Of a DNA stretch of 64,000 bases, positions 56,359 through 64,000 are shown in pieces. Positions within the stretch are counted from its first letter, which is position 1; each line of letters starts with the position of its first letter. The translations under genes and the position numbers were made by a program. Source of the stretch: Micavibrio sp. UBA6212 (GTDB taxonomy: Bacteria; Pseudomonadota; Alphaproteobacteria; Micavibrionales; Micavibrionaceae); the NCBI GenBank assembly GCA_002421905.1, contig DISK01000006.1, positions 241,021 through 305,020 of the forward strand, given 5' to 3'. Under the pieces are notes generated by a model, which had not been told where the DNA came from, ran no database searches, and saw nothing but the letters and a program-made list of their open reading frames with translations.

Positions 56359-58098
56359 CTACCTGACAGCATTAATCAAATCATCCAGCATCTGCTGAAT
56401 GACTGAAACAACTTGTGCGGCGGCTGAGTACTGGTTTTGCAAGACCAACATCTTAGCAGTTTCTTCATCAATATTGACACCTGATTGACTGGTCATCAAA
56501 TTATTGCTGGTGGAATAAACCAGATACGATGTCTCAGTTTCACCTTCTGTAATACTAGCCTGTGTTGAGGCGTCGGCTATAAAGGCCTGAGCATAGGCCA
56601 GCAATGTATTGGATTGTGCCGCAAAATTACCTGCCGCATTGAAACTCTGGGAGGAAGTCAAAGCCGAAGCAATAAGATCGGCAACCGATCCATCTCCTCT
56701 TGCAACACCCTTGTCCCCTGCAACAAGACCACCGCTGCTATCAAGGACACCAACCGAAAGATAGTCAGGGCGAGACACCAGATAGGCGGAAATCTGAATA
56801 TTTTCTGCGTTCGTCCCGATAAACAAATCGTTTAGTCCGAAGTATTCAGAAATATTCTCACCTGAGGAGGAGGTCACGCTGCTGTTCATCGGATTGATAA
56901 CAACCCCGTTGGTAGATGGCGTAACAGAAATTGATAATTCACCATCAGCATTCAAAGTGGCTGTTAATCCGGCTACGCCGTTAATGGCAGTCAGAACATC
57001 ATTGATATTCGTCATCGCAGCAAGGTTAATGTCGGAATAATTGACAATAGTTCCGGTTGAATCTGTAACGGCAACCCGCATGCTGCCTGTTGCTGTGAAT
57101 GGGGTGGCACCGGTCAGTCCAGAGAGAGAGCCCTCCATCAGACTACGTCCCGGAATAGAAGCCCCCTGACTAAGCAAGCTATTGGTTTGGGTTTGGAGGA
57201 CATTTGCAAACTCATCAAGTTTCGCTTGTTCGCTAACATAGATATCATCGCGCAGTGATATATATCCTCCCAGATTTCCTCCGGTCAACATCGTGGTCAG
57301 GTCTGTACCATCCAGATCAATTGAAGAAAATCCAGCCGGATACAAGGTTGTGCTGTGAACGACATTGGTTGTAGTATAGGAAAGATGGCGAGGCTGGGAT
57401 AGCAATAAAGCTTGCCCCGACTCTGTATAAATTTGCATCTGGTTATCACTGGTATAAAAATACTGGATATCCATTTCCTTTGCTAGATTCTGGATTTCAA
57501 CGACGCGTTGATCCTCATATTCAGCCAATCCAGCGTCATTTCCCGCAAAGCTTGTGATTTTGTCATTAAGGGCATCAATGCGGTCAAGAATGGCGTTAAC
57601 ATTATTAACTGAACTGGCAATTTTTTGTTCGGCAGTTTGACGTAGATTCTGAATATCCGCAGATAGGTTGCGCAAGGAACTCGCCAGATTGTTGGCGGTG
57701 TTGACCACTTCGGATTTATTGGCAGATGTTTCCGGGTTGGTCGCTACAGATTTCAATGTGGCATACATATTGTCAATGTATGTGCTCAGCGTATTGCTTC
57801 CATCGGTGCTACCCAATTGGGTGTTGTAATAATCCAGAGAGTCGCTGACAACTTTATTTTTTGTATAGGCAGAAATATCATCAACCAAAGAAGCAACCAG
57901 AAAGGCATCAGTTGAGCCAACAACAACACCCGACACTGGAACTGATCCTGAACTGGTAGTAATGTATTGCGTGTTCAAAGATTTCCGTGTGTAGCCTTCC
58001 TTATCGGCATTGGCGATGTTCTGTGACACCAGAGCGGTTTTCAACTCGGTGGTCATCATCCCGTTAAGGGTCGCATTCAGAGCGTTGGTTAATGCCAT
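56359..58098 (-). CDS. flgK: Flagellar hook-associated protein 1
   Basis: A 579-residue protein starting 'MALTNALNATLNGMMTTELKTALVSQNIANADKEGYTRK', the bb_rod-type N-terminus with the SxNIANxxxxGYxRK signature, and ending with the conserved FlgK C-terminal helix ('MLVLQNQYSAAAQVVSVIQQMLDDLINAVR'). It forms the first hook-filament junction. It overlaps the upstream small gene by 10 bases, so translation may be coupled. The length is normal for FlgK. Confidence 0.94.
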   Translation of the reverse strand: MALTNALNATLNGMMTTELKTALVSQNIANADKEGYTRKSLNTQYITTSSGSVPVSGVVVGSTDAFLVASLVDDISAYTKNKVVSDSLDYYNTQLGSTDGSNTLSTYIDNMYATLKSVATNPETSANKSEVVNTANNLASSLRNLSADIQNLRQTAEQKIASSVNNVNAILDRIDALNDKITSFAGNDAGLAEYEDQRVVEIQNLAKEMDIQYFYTSDNQMQIYTESGQALLLSQPRHLSYTTTNVVHSTTLYPAGFSSIDLDGTDLTTMLTGGNLGGYISLRDDIYVSEQAKLDEFANVLQTQTNSLLSQGASIPGRSLMEGSLSGLTGATPFTATGSMRVAVTDSTGTIVNYSDINLAAMTNINDVLTAINGVAGLTATLNADGELSISVTPSTNGVVINPMNSSVTSSSGENISEYFGLNDLFIGTNAENIQISAYLVSRPDYLSVGVLDSSGGLVAGDKGVARGDGSVADLIASALTSSQSFNAAGNFAAQSNTLLAYAQAFIADASTQASITEGETETSYLVYSTSNNLMTSQSGVNIDEETAKMLVLQNQYSAAAQVVSVIQQMLDDLINAVR

Positions 58099-58448
58099 GC
58101 TGCGTCTCCTTGTTTGTCTGAAAGTGAACGTTTCAGACTTTTGAACTTGTGATGCGTGTTGTCATTTAATGCTTGTTTCAGAGAAATTATCTCTTCCATC
58201 ATCAATTCTCCGATACCTTCGGAGGACTGTTGGCGTTCCAGACATCCCATAAGGGAAACTGCTTTCTCTTCGTAATTTTTTAACAAGGCATCACGATGAA
58301 GCAGGTAGGTCTCAATGTTCAGGCAACCACACTCTTCCATGATTTTGTTTTCATGTTCAATCAAGGACAGCAGGCGGCGAGACATTTCAAGAAACTCGAA
58401 AACCATATCTTCCGCAGATGATGTATGAATTTCTAAATTCTCTTGCAT
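58089..58448 (-). CDS. Small flagellar-operon protein, FlgN-like chaperone candidate
   Basis: 119 residues from ATG 58448, behind AAGGA. Almost entirely helical, with heptad-like Leu/Ile spacing ('MVFEFLEMSRRLLSLIEHENKIM'). It is encoded immediately upstream of flgK with a 10-base overlap, size and position as for FlgN, the export chaperone for FlgK and FlgL. Sequence support is limited to the helical pattern and the N-terminal 'LLxLIEHENKIM' segment; the name is inferred from context. Confidence 0.6.
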   Translation of the reverse strand: MQENLEIHTSSAEDMVFEFLEMSRRLLSLIEHENKIMEECGCLNIETYLLHRDALLKNYEEKAVSLMGCLERQQSSEGIGELMMEEIISLKQALNDNTHHKFKSLKRSLSDKQGDAAWH

Positions 58449-58459
58449 GATCAAAATCC

Positions 58460-58765
58460 TTATTTCTTTTTGTTCTTGGTCAACCCTTGGGCGCTTCCGT
58501 AGCTAAGACACGCCTGAACAGATTTCAAATTTTGGTCGATCTGTTCTTTGATTTCAGCCTTCTCGATGTCCAGTTTTTCGATATAAGAACTCAGGGCATT
58601 CATAACTTCTGTAAGTTGTGCCCTGATGTCCTTTTGACGGTCTTCGGGAAGGGACAGGATATGGGACTGGATCTTTTCCGGTTTCAGAGAAACCCCCGAT
58701 GCAAGAAATTTTGCAACATCACGGGTCTTCATAAACTCTGTTAGCGTTCTTTCCAGTAGTTCCAT
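58460..58765 (-). CDS. Small helical protein of the hook operon, unknown
   Basis: 101 residues, helical and charged, ending in a lysine tail (TKNKKK). It lies between flgE and the FlgN-like gene in the same direction with short gaps (25 and 11 bases). No known motif recognised. Its place in the operon suggests a flagellar assembly helper or a structural regulator. It is not recognisably FlaF, FlbT or FlgJ. Confidence 0.65.
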   Translation of the reverse strand: MELLERTLTEFMKTRDVAKFLASGVSLKPEKIQSHILSLPEDRQKDIRAQLTEVMNALSSYIEKLDIEKAEIKEQIDQNLKSVQACLSYGSAQGLTKNKKK

Positions 58766-58790
58766 ATCCTAGGCCTCATCTATTTAGAGA

Positions 58791-60095
58791 TTAACGAACC
58801 GCGCTAATCAGATCCTGGAACATCTCATCAACTGTACTGACGACCTGCGCCGCAGAAGAGTAAGCCTGCTGTGCAACGATCATCTTGTTGAACTCTTCTG
58901 ATGTATCGGTTGTCGATTGTTCCAGAGCGCTTGCAATAATGTTACCCGCATTCCCTTGGCCTGGCAAACGAAGGTTATAGTTACCTGCGGCCTCGTTTTC
59001 GTCATAGACGGTTCCTTCAACGTGGTTCAATCCACCTGGGTTCGGGAAAGTTGCAATAGGGATCTGGTAAACTGGCAGACGCACCCCGTTTTCGAATGCG
59101 GCGGTTACTAGTCCGGTTTCGTTAATTGAGATATTGCTCAACTGACCGAAACGCACCCCATCCTGATCAATCAGGTAAATTTCAAGACTTGGTGTGGTTG
59201 TATTGGATGAGAATTGAGTTAAGCCATTTGTCTGTCCGACAGTCCCCCAGTCCAGTACAACGGAGCTGTTATTGGCACCGGTTGTAAAGCCTGTGATATC
59301 AAAGGCAGGAATGGCAGGGTTAAAGGATGCAATCGAACCATCCCCGTTAAATGTGACATCAATCGAAGTCTGGATACCTGCCGTACCGCTGTCCGTATCG
59401 ATGGTACCAGATACCACGCCGGTAGAAGTCAGAACGGGGTCAGAAAAGGTAGCCGTCCAGTCATTTGCAGCATTTTTAAGCCATGTAATGGACACCGTAT
59501 GTGACACACCCAAGGCATCAAATAATTCAATCGAGTTATTAAATGTATCGGCGATTGCAGCATCCGCCGGCAAGTTCATATCAAACCGGATTTCTGTAGT
59601 GGATTGTGCTGTCCCCGAAATCTGGTTCACGTCAATCGGATCAAGCGAGTTCAAATCGTTCGCACTTCCCGATATGACATTACCCAGCTCATCTGTTCGT
59701 TGACCGAGCAAGTAATATCCTTCGGAGTTTACAAGGAAACCAGCAGCATCAGTCGAGAAACTTCCGTTTCTGGTATAGGTATAACCGGATGGCTGGTTTG
59801 CCACGTCATCTGTGACCACGAAGAATCCATTACCGTTAATGGCAATATAAGTGGATTTATCGTAGGCCTGAATTTGCCCCTGATTGTCAATATTCTGATA
59901 GGAGTTAAAAACCACACCACCAGAGCTAAGTCCGGATTTTGTCTGGTTCCCAGTCACAAGGGATTGAAACGACATTTCACGGGTTTTATATGCCGTTGTA
60001 CTGGCGTTCGCAATATTCTCAGACACAGCCGCGATGGCTGCAGACTGGGCTCGAAGGCCGGATACGGAAGCATTTAGTGCGCCATTCAAACTCAT
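58791..60095 (-). CDS. flgE: Flagellar hook protein
   Basis: A 434-residue protein with the bb_rod N-terminus 'MSLNGALNASVSGLRAQSAAIAAVSENIANASTTAYKT', the FlgE middle domains ('YIAINGNGFFVVTDD', 'IELFDALGVSHTVSITWLK') and the conserved C-terminus ('EFNKMIVAQQAYSSAAQVVSTVDEMFQDLISAVR'). It polymerises to form the hook. It is 27 bases after flgD in the same operon. The length is typical of alphaproteobacterial hooks. Confidence 0.95.
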   Translation of the reverse strand: MSLNGALNASVSGLRAQSAAIAAVSENIANASTTAYKTREMSFQSLVTGNQTKSGLSSGGVVFNSYQNIDNQGQIQAYDKSTYIAINGNGFFVVTDDVANQPSGYTYTRNGSFSTDAAGFLVNSEGYYLLGQRTDELGNVISGSANDLNSLDPIDVNQISGTAQSTTEIRFDMNLPADAAIADTFNNSIELFDALGVSHTVSITWLKNAANDWTATFSDPVLTSTGVVSGTIDTDSGTAGIQTSIDVTFNGDGSIASFNPAIPAFDITGFTTGANNSSVVLDWGTVGQTNGLTQFSSNTTTPSLEIYLIDQDGVRFGQLSNISINETGLVTAAFENGVRLPVYQIPIATFPNPGGLNHVEGTVYDENEAAGNYNLRLPGQGNAGNIIASALEQSTTDTSEEFNKMIVAQQAYSSAAQVVSTVDEMFQDLISAVR

Positions 60096-60122
60096 AATTT
60101 ACTCTCCTATATAATAAAAGCG

Positions 60123-60899
60123 TTAAACAGTTGTATCTTCAGTTGTTGTGTCTTCAGTAGTGTCAGTGGTTGTGGTGGGGGTAACAATTTTCTGGATATC
60201 ACCAATTTCAAACAGTAACCCACCGGCTTGCAGGTAGGTTGTGGTACTGTCAGACTGGATAGAGTCCACGCGGACAGTTGAATGAATATCGGTTGTGATG
60301 CTATCTCCATCGCTATTTTTGGCTGTAATGGCAAATTTCAGGACGCCGCCATTTTCAACGGCAACAGCCGTATCAGCATTGGAAAGTGTAAAGCTGTAAG
60401 TTCCCGCATTAATCGAACTGGAACCGCTGGAATTTTGCAGAGAGCCCGAGTAAACGGTTTTTCCGTCCTTATCTGTGATTGTGATGGAGACGTCTTCGGC
60501 TTCTTCAGGGATTGCATATGTCCATGTCGCCGATCCATCTTGCATCGCACCTGAATCAGTATCCAGATCAACATATTGCCCGATGTAACCGAAGGCACTG
60601 GCCGTAGCGGTCTGTTGCAAGCTGCCCAAAAGAGAGTCAAGCTTGACGTTCGTGCTGATTTGCTGTTCCAGAGAAGAGAACTGCGCCAATTGGCCAGTAA
60701 ATTCTTTGGTGTCCATAGGATCGAGAGGATTCTGGTGCTGCATTTGGGTCAGAAGAATGCTTAGAAACTGGGTCTTTAGCTTTTCTGCTTCCTCTGTCGC
60801 ACTATCGGTGGTGCTGGATGATGAGGCTGTGCTCGTGATCTTTGTCCCTGACAGAGTGGACAGGTCAGTTGCGTATGAAAGCTGGGTAATTGTTGCCAT
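60123..60899 (-). CDS. flgD: Flagellar hook-capping protein
   Basis: A 258-residue protein. The N-terminal part has the FlgD signature ('FLSILLTQMQHQNPLDPMDTKEFTGQLAQFSSLEQQI', residues ~45-85); the rest is the Tudor/FnIII-like cap region ending in a Thr-rich acidic tail. FlgD caps the growing hook. It is the first gene of the leftward hook operon; the ~125-base upstream gap to the methyltransferase gene holds its probable promoter, but no clear sigma-54 or sigma-28 site was found by eye. Confidence 0.94.
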   Translation of the reverse strand: MATITQLSYATDLSTLSGTKITSTASSSSTTDSATEEAEKLKTQFLSILLTQMQHQNPLDPMDTKEFTGQLAQFSSLEQQISTNVKLDSLLGSLQQTATASAFGYIGQYVDLDTDSGAMQDGSATWTYAIPEEAEDVSITITDKDGKTVYSGSLQNSSGSSSINAGTYSFTLSNADTAVAVENGGVLKFAITAKNSDGDSITTDIHSTVRVDSIQSDSTTTYLQAGGLLFEIGDIQKIVTPTTTTDTTEDTTTEDTTV

Positions 60900-60986
60900 A
60901 AAGCATTCTCCGGTTGCGGTTTTATTACCTACAACCAGTTAAACGAGGCACAGAAGAAAATTGGGCGAAAAAAATTGAATTTTCTT

Positions 60987-61002
60987 GAAACTCTTGAGTT
61001 TC
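60987..61002 (-). terminator. Possible terminator after the TPR-methyltransferase gene
   Basis: Inverted repeat GAAACTC..GAGTTTC with a 2-base centre. On the minus strand it is followed after about 13 bases by a run of seven T. The tight loop and the gap make this a weak candidate. Confidence 0.4.
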
Positions 61003-61025
61003 TGCCGATTTTCAGTCTGAGCCTC

Positions 61026-63146
61026 TTATATGGCTCCCAATCTGATGAGTGGATCAAAAGGATGTGCGGTGGTGTCCCCAATCCGCTTGAAATAGATTTT
61101 ATACATTTCAAAGAAGGTCTGCGGGTTTTGCTGTTCATAGTCTGTCATTGCGTCGAAATCGAGAAACTCCCGATCCGGGAATGCAGCCTTGAATCCTCGT
61201 TTTTTCTCAGGAGAGAGCGAAATATCAATCGGCTCAAGACCATGCCGCGCGGCCATGTCCCTGAATTCCAGTAAAGTATAGCGGTGTTCTTGAACATGAA
61301 ACAGCATGTCGTTGCATTCGGCCAGATTAAAAAAGTCCGCAGCTGTAGTACATCTTAAAATCGGATCATTCACCTTCATGGCAAATAAATCACGGCGGAA
61401 CTGACGAATATCATCAATGGAAGAGTTATAACCTTTTTCCCGAATATATTCGGAGGCAGGATCAAGAGCGAACTTTCGTGCCACCTTTGAATAAAGGGAC
61501 AAACTCATCCGCCCATTGGGTTTGAGGGTTGAAACAATGGCTTCCAAACCCTTTTCCGGTTCTTTCAAATGATGAAGAACGCCAGAGCTGGCAACAAAGT
61601 CAAATTTTTTGTCTAACTTGCCAACCTGCATTAAATCACCATGTAGAAAATTAATGCGTGACAGGAATCCCATTTCTTTTGCCTGCCGCATACCATAGGC
61701 AATACTGGTTCGTGACAGATCAATTGCTGTAATATGGGCGCTTTGGGCAATGTTGGCATAAAAGGCAGGTTCTTGTCCTGTGCCGCATCCGGCAACCAGA
61801 ATTTCCAGCCCCTCACTGGCCTTTCTAAGATCAGCTTGAGTTGCCGAGACAGCCGAACTGCTCCAGCGAGGGTAGGGACGCTGCTCGTACATTTTTTGAA
61901 CGGCTTGGGACGTGACGTCCTTAATTTCGGTAAAGCTTGGAATCGTTGTGGCTAATTGAGCTTCTGTCCGCGGGTTTGTTAATTGATGAAGAATGAGGGG
62001 GCGTAATTGATAAAGAGCCGATTTTGATAGGGGCAGTTTATCGTCTCTTTCATAAAGGCCATAGAGTGGATCAAAGCAACAATATAAGGCCAGTAAAGGT
62101 GCCTCCGAGTCTGGTAATTTTCGCTCTGTCTGATTCAGCAAGCTTTTCAAATGCTGTTGCAGATCAGCAAAGGCGCTCTTTTCTTCATCTGTGACGTAAT
62201 ATACAAAATCATTGAACCAGCATTGTACGGACAAGGCGACCAGAAACGACAAGGCCTCTTTGGGCCAGGCTTCATGATTTTTCCAGTCCAGAAGAAAATA
62301 TCGACGCAGGTTGGTGAGTATGTATTCCAGAGGAATTCCCGAAGCAAAAATTTTTATCAGTCCAGTACACAGATAAAAAGACCCAAGCTCTTTTGTAATG
62401 TCTTCAATCTGGATTGTACGAGGGCCGTTTTCATCCGTATGACGCGAGAATTGGCGAAATTTTTCAAAATCGGGATTTAGCAGCAAAAGGCTCGACCAGG
62501 CAGAACGTAAATTGGAAAATTTGACATTGTCCTGCTTCAAACAGATTTCAATAGCATTGAAAGCCTCTGCATTGAATTGGACATTAGGGATTCTGCGGTA
62601 AAAATCAACGAACAGATCCATATATTTCCGTTCTTTTGGATGCTGGATAACCAAATGAGCGGATATGCCGATGGCTTGATCCAGATCACCGTTACGGTAC
62701 AGGGCAATTGCCAACTTATATTGCAATAGTTCATGGGTTTTATTGGTTTTATAGGCGCTTAGATAGTAATACGCGCTTTTGTTGTAGTCATGAAGGTTAT
62801 GAAAAGAATCCCCCAGTAGAATTGCGAGATCAAAATTTTGGCTAAGACGATAAGATTGTTCCAATGCAGACAGGCCTGCGGCATCTTCTTCACAATGAAG
62901 ATGTGCCATTCCCAGATTATATAAAATATCGGCATCGTCAGGGGATAGGTGGTTGGCAACAGTATAGGCATCAATTGCTTCCCGATGGCGCTCTGTTTTT
63001 AACCAGACCAGCCCGAGATTTTTCCAGCCTGTGACATTTTGCTCGTCCATAGAAATGATTTGAGAAAAGCAAGCTTCAGCATCTTGAAAGCGCTTCTTTT
63101 TAAGGGCTTGCAAGCCCTCTGTCATCATGGATTCTTGAAGATTCAT
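61026..63146 (-). CDS. TPR protein fused to a SAM-dependent methyltransferase
   Basis: About 706 residues from ATG 63146 behind GGAG (spacing 5); the longer frame to 63197 is unlikely. Residues ~1-170 hold TPR repeats ('TGWKNLGLVWLKTERHREAIDAYTVANHLSPDDADILYNLGMAHL'), a middle region of ~230 residues is helical, and ~435-600 is a class I methyltransferase fold with motif I 'ILVAGCGTGQEPAFYANIA' and 'DFVASSGVLHHLKEPEKGLEAI' further on. It lies between the hook operon and the divergent flagellin gene. TPR-methyltransferases near flagellar genes may modify flagellin or its glycans; this is inference from position only. Confidence 0.85.
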   Translation of the reverse strand: MNLQESMMTEGLQALKKKRFQDAEACFSQIISMDEQNVTGWKNLGLVWLKTERHREAIDAYTVANHLSPDDADILYNLGMAHLHCEEDAAGLSALEQSYRLSQNFDLAILLGDSFHNLHDYNKSAYYYLSAYKTNKTHELLQYKLAIALYRNGDLDQAIGISAHLVIQHPKERKYMDLFVDFYRRIPNVQFNAEAFNAIEICLKQDNVKFSNLRSAWSSLLLLNPDFEKFRQFSRHTDENGPRTIQIEDITKELGSFYLCTGLIKIFASGIPLEYILTNLRRYFLLDWKNHEAWPKEALSFLVALSVQCWFNDFVYYVTDEEKSAFADLQQHLKSLLNQTERKLPDSEAPLLALYCCFDPLYGLYERDDKLPLSKSALYQLRPLILHQLTNPRTEAQLATTIPSFTEIKDVTSQAVQKMYEQRPYPRWSSSAVSATQADLRKASEGLEILVAGCGTGQEPAFYANIAQSAHITAIDLSRTSIAYGMRQAKEMGFLSRINFLHGDLMQVGKLDKKFDFVASSGVLHHLKEPEKGLEAIVSTLKPNGRMSLSLYSKVARKFALDPASEYIREKGYNSSIDDIRQFRRDLFAMKVNDPILRCTTAADFFNLAECNDMLFHVQEHRYTLLEFRDMAARHGLEPIDISLSPEKKRGFKAAFPDREFLDFDAMTDYEQQNPQTFFEMYKIYFKRIGDTTAHPFDPLIRLGAI

Positions 63147-63398
63147 GGGCGCTCCGAGAGAGAGTTCAAATTTTTTCAATGCTACGTGGTTCCTCAACGA
63201 AAATAAAGAACTTATTAACTAATCATGGTGTACGCTCAATGGATAGGAACATGAAAGGAATTAACAAATACGTTCGATTCATGCTACCGTAAGCACCTTA
63301 AAGAGAACTGATTCGCAAGAAACGTGATGAAGTTTTCCGGATTTCAGAATGAAATTCGAAATACATAATGGCTTTAAAGCTCAAGAAAGGAGTCTATC
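63147..63398. promoter_or_regulatory. Divergent region before flagellin
   Basis: About 250 bases between the methyltransferase start and the flagellin start. AAGGAG at 63387-63392 serves flagellin. The flagellin promoter must lie here but no convincing sigma-28 or sigma-54 motif was found by eye, and no hairpin leader. Confidence 0.4.
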
Positions 63399-64000
63399 AT
63401 GCCAGTAATTGCAACCAACACCTCCGCCAACTCGGCGTTGATCTACCTTAACAAAAACTCCCGTGAACAAGATAAATCATTGGCCAAACTCTCGAGCGGT
63501 TCTCGTATCGTTCGGGCGAGTGACGATGCTGCTGGTCTTGCCGTTTCTTCATCTCTGAGAGCAGACACCACCGCTTTGAAACAAGCGGCGACTAACGCTG
63601 TTCAGGCCCGTTCGCTTCTGCAAACGGCTGATGGAGCAATGGCTCGTGTCGGTGACATTCTGCAACGTATGAAGGCACTGGCAGCTCAGTCGAACTCCGG
63701 TACCGTTCAGGATACAGGTGGTCGTGACTTTATTAACACGGAATATCAACAGCTGTTGACTGAAGCTCAGGCTATCGGAACCAACACCGGATTTAACGGT
63801 GATACTCTGATTGACGGATCTTTCAACTTGAACACTCAGGTTGGTATTGCCGCAACTGAAACCATCGCAGTGGACTTGTCGTCGATTAACATGACAACCA
63901 TTGCCAACGGTTCTTCAGTTGGTACACAAGCAAACGCGATTCTCGCGTCCGCGACACTTGATACCGCGATCGATTCAGTTTCCACAGGTCGTGCAACGAT
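63399..64000 (+). CDS. fliC: Flagellin (3' end outside window)
   Basis: Begins at ATG 63399 after AAGGAG and runs off the right edge (~200 residues visible). N-terminal D0/D1 region is classic flagellin: 'MPVIATNTSANSALIYLNKNS', 'KLSSGSRIVRASDDAAGLAVSSSLRAD' and 'RSLLQTADGAMARVGDILQRMKALAAQSNSGT'. It forms the filament. Length, copy number and C-terminal helix cannot be judged. It is divergent from the TPR-methyltransferase gene. Confidence 0.95.
   Translation, partial: MPVIATNTSANSALIYLNKNSREQDKSLAKLSSGSRIVRASDDAAGLAVSSSLRADTTALKQAATNAVQARSLLQTADGAMARVGDILQRMKALAAQSNSGTVQDTGGRDFINTEYQQLLTEAQAIGTNTGFNGDTLIDGSFNLNTQVGIAATETIAVDLSSINMTTIANGSSVGTQANAILASATLDTAIDSVSTGRAT

Noticed and set aside
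60900..61025. Sigma-54 promoter for the hook operon
   Set aside because: No GG-N10-GC pair in the right spacing was found on the minus strand.

Overview
The window reads as a chromosome segment of a motile, Gram-negative alphaproteobacterium with moderately AT-rich DNA. Pointers to that class are the DUF2066 / AI-2E-type permease / HdaA-like DnaA-paralog gene set lying divergent from purM-purN, the fused LplT-PlsC-acyl-ACP synthetase, and the style of the flagellin and hook genes. A Micavibrio-like or rhodospirillalean relative is possible, but I cannot place it lower than class from sequence reading alone. Nearly all DNA is coding. No gene-free stretch exceeds about 300 bases; the longest are about 250 bases, at 15867-16126 (before prkA) and 63147-63398 (before flagellin).

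Layout. 1-8257: a three-gene block with a GAF-HlyD-type adaptor (cut by the left edge), an M50 metalloprotease fused to a second HlyD-like half, and a 1672-residue surface protein whose N-terminus carries a LEPR-XLL-like motif followed by lectin-like and cadherin-like domains. This looks like a dedicated export or anchoring pathway for a large adhesin and is my main candidate for a poorly described system. 8275-15866: a tightly overlapping leftward operon (DUF2339 membrane protein, alpha/beta hydrolase, LplT-Aas fusion) facing a TetR regulator. The intergenic region holds two identical 15-bp palindromes, a good operator pair. 16127-21483: the prkA-yeaH-spoVR stress triad. 21530-23473: queC and rfbB. 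23582-26205: a GGDEF gene and a YegD-like Hsp70 gene, each broken by one extra base in a 7-base homopolymer. 26331-28513: DUF2269, DUF4166 and saccharopine-dehydrogenase-like genes. 28717-32661: ybbP-ybbA-type ABC transporter divergent from a TesA-like esterase.

32742-40006: a two-partner secretion locus with divergent TpsB and TpsA; the TpsA carries about 15 repeats of roughly 55-60 residues. Then come tRNA-Gln (40210-40284), a hybrid sensor kinase, purN-purM, and DUF2066-permease-hdaA. 48785-53947: a sugar/phosphosugar group made of SixA-like phosphatase, GH13 alpha-glucosidase and trehalose-phosphatase-like HAD protein leftward, and a cupin and a Mak-like ROK sugar kinase rightward. 53981-55360: hemN. 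55439-60899: leftward hook genes flgD, flgE, two small genes, flgK, flgL. 61026-63146: a TPR-methyltransferase. 63399 onward: flagellin, cut by the right edge.

No CRISPR array, rRNA, transposase, integrase or prophage module was seen. Start sites were moved from the longest open frame where a Shine-Dalgarno sequence, signal peptide or neighbour overlap argued for it; these cases are noted in the entries.
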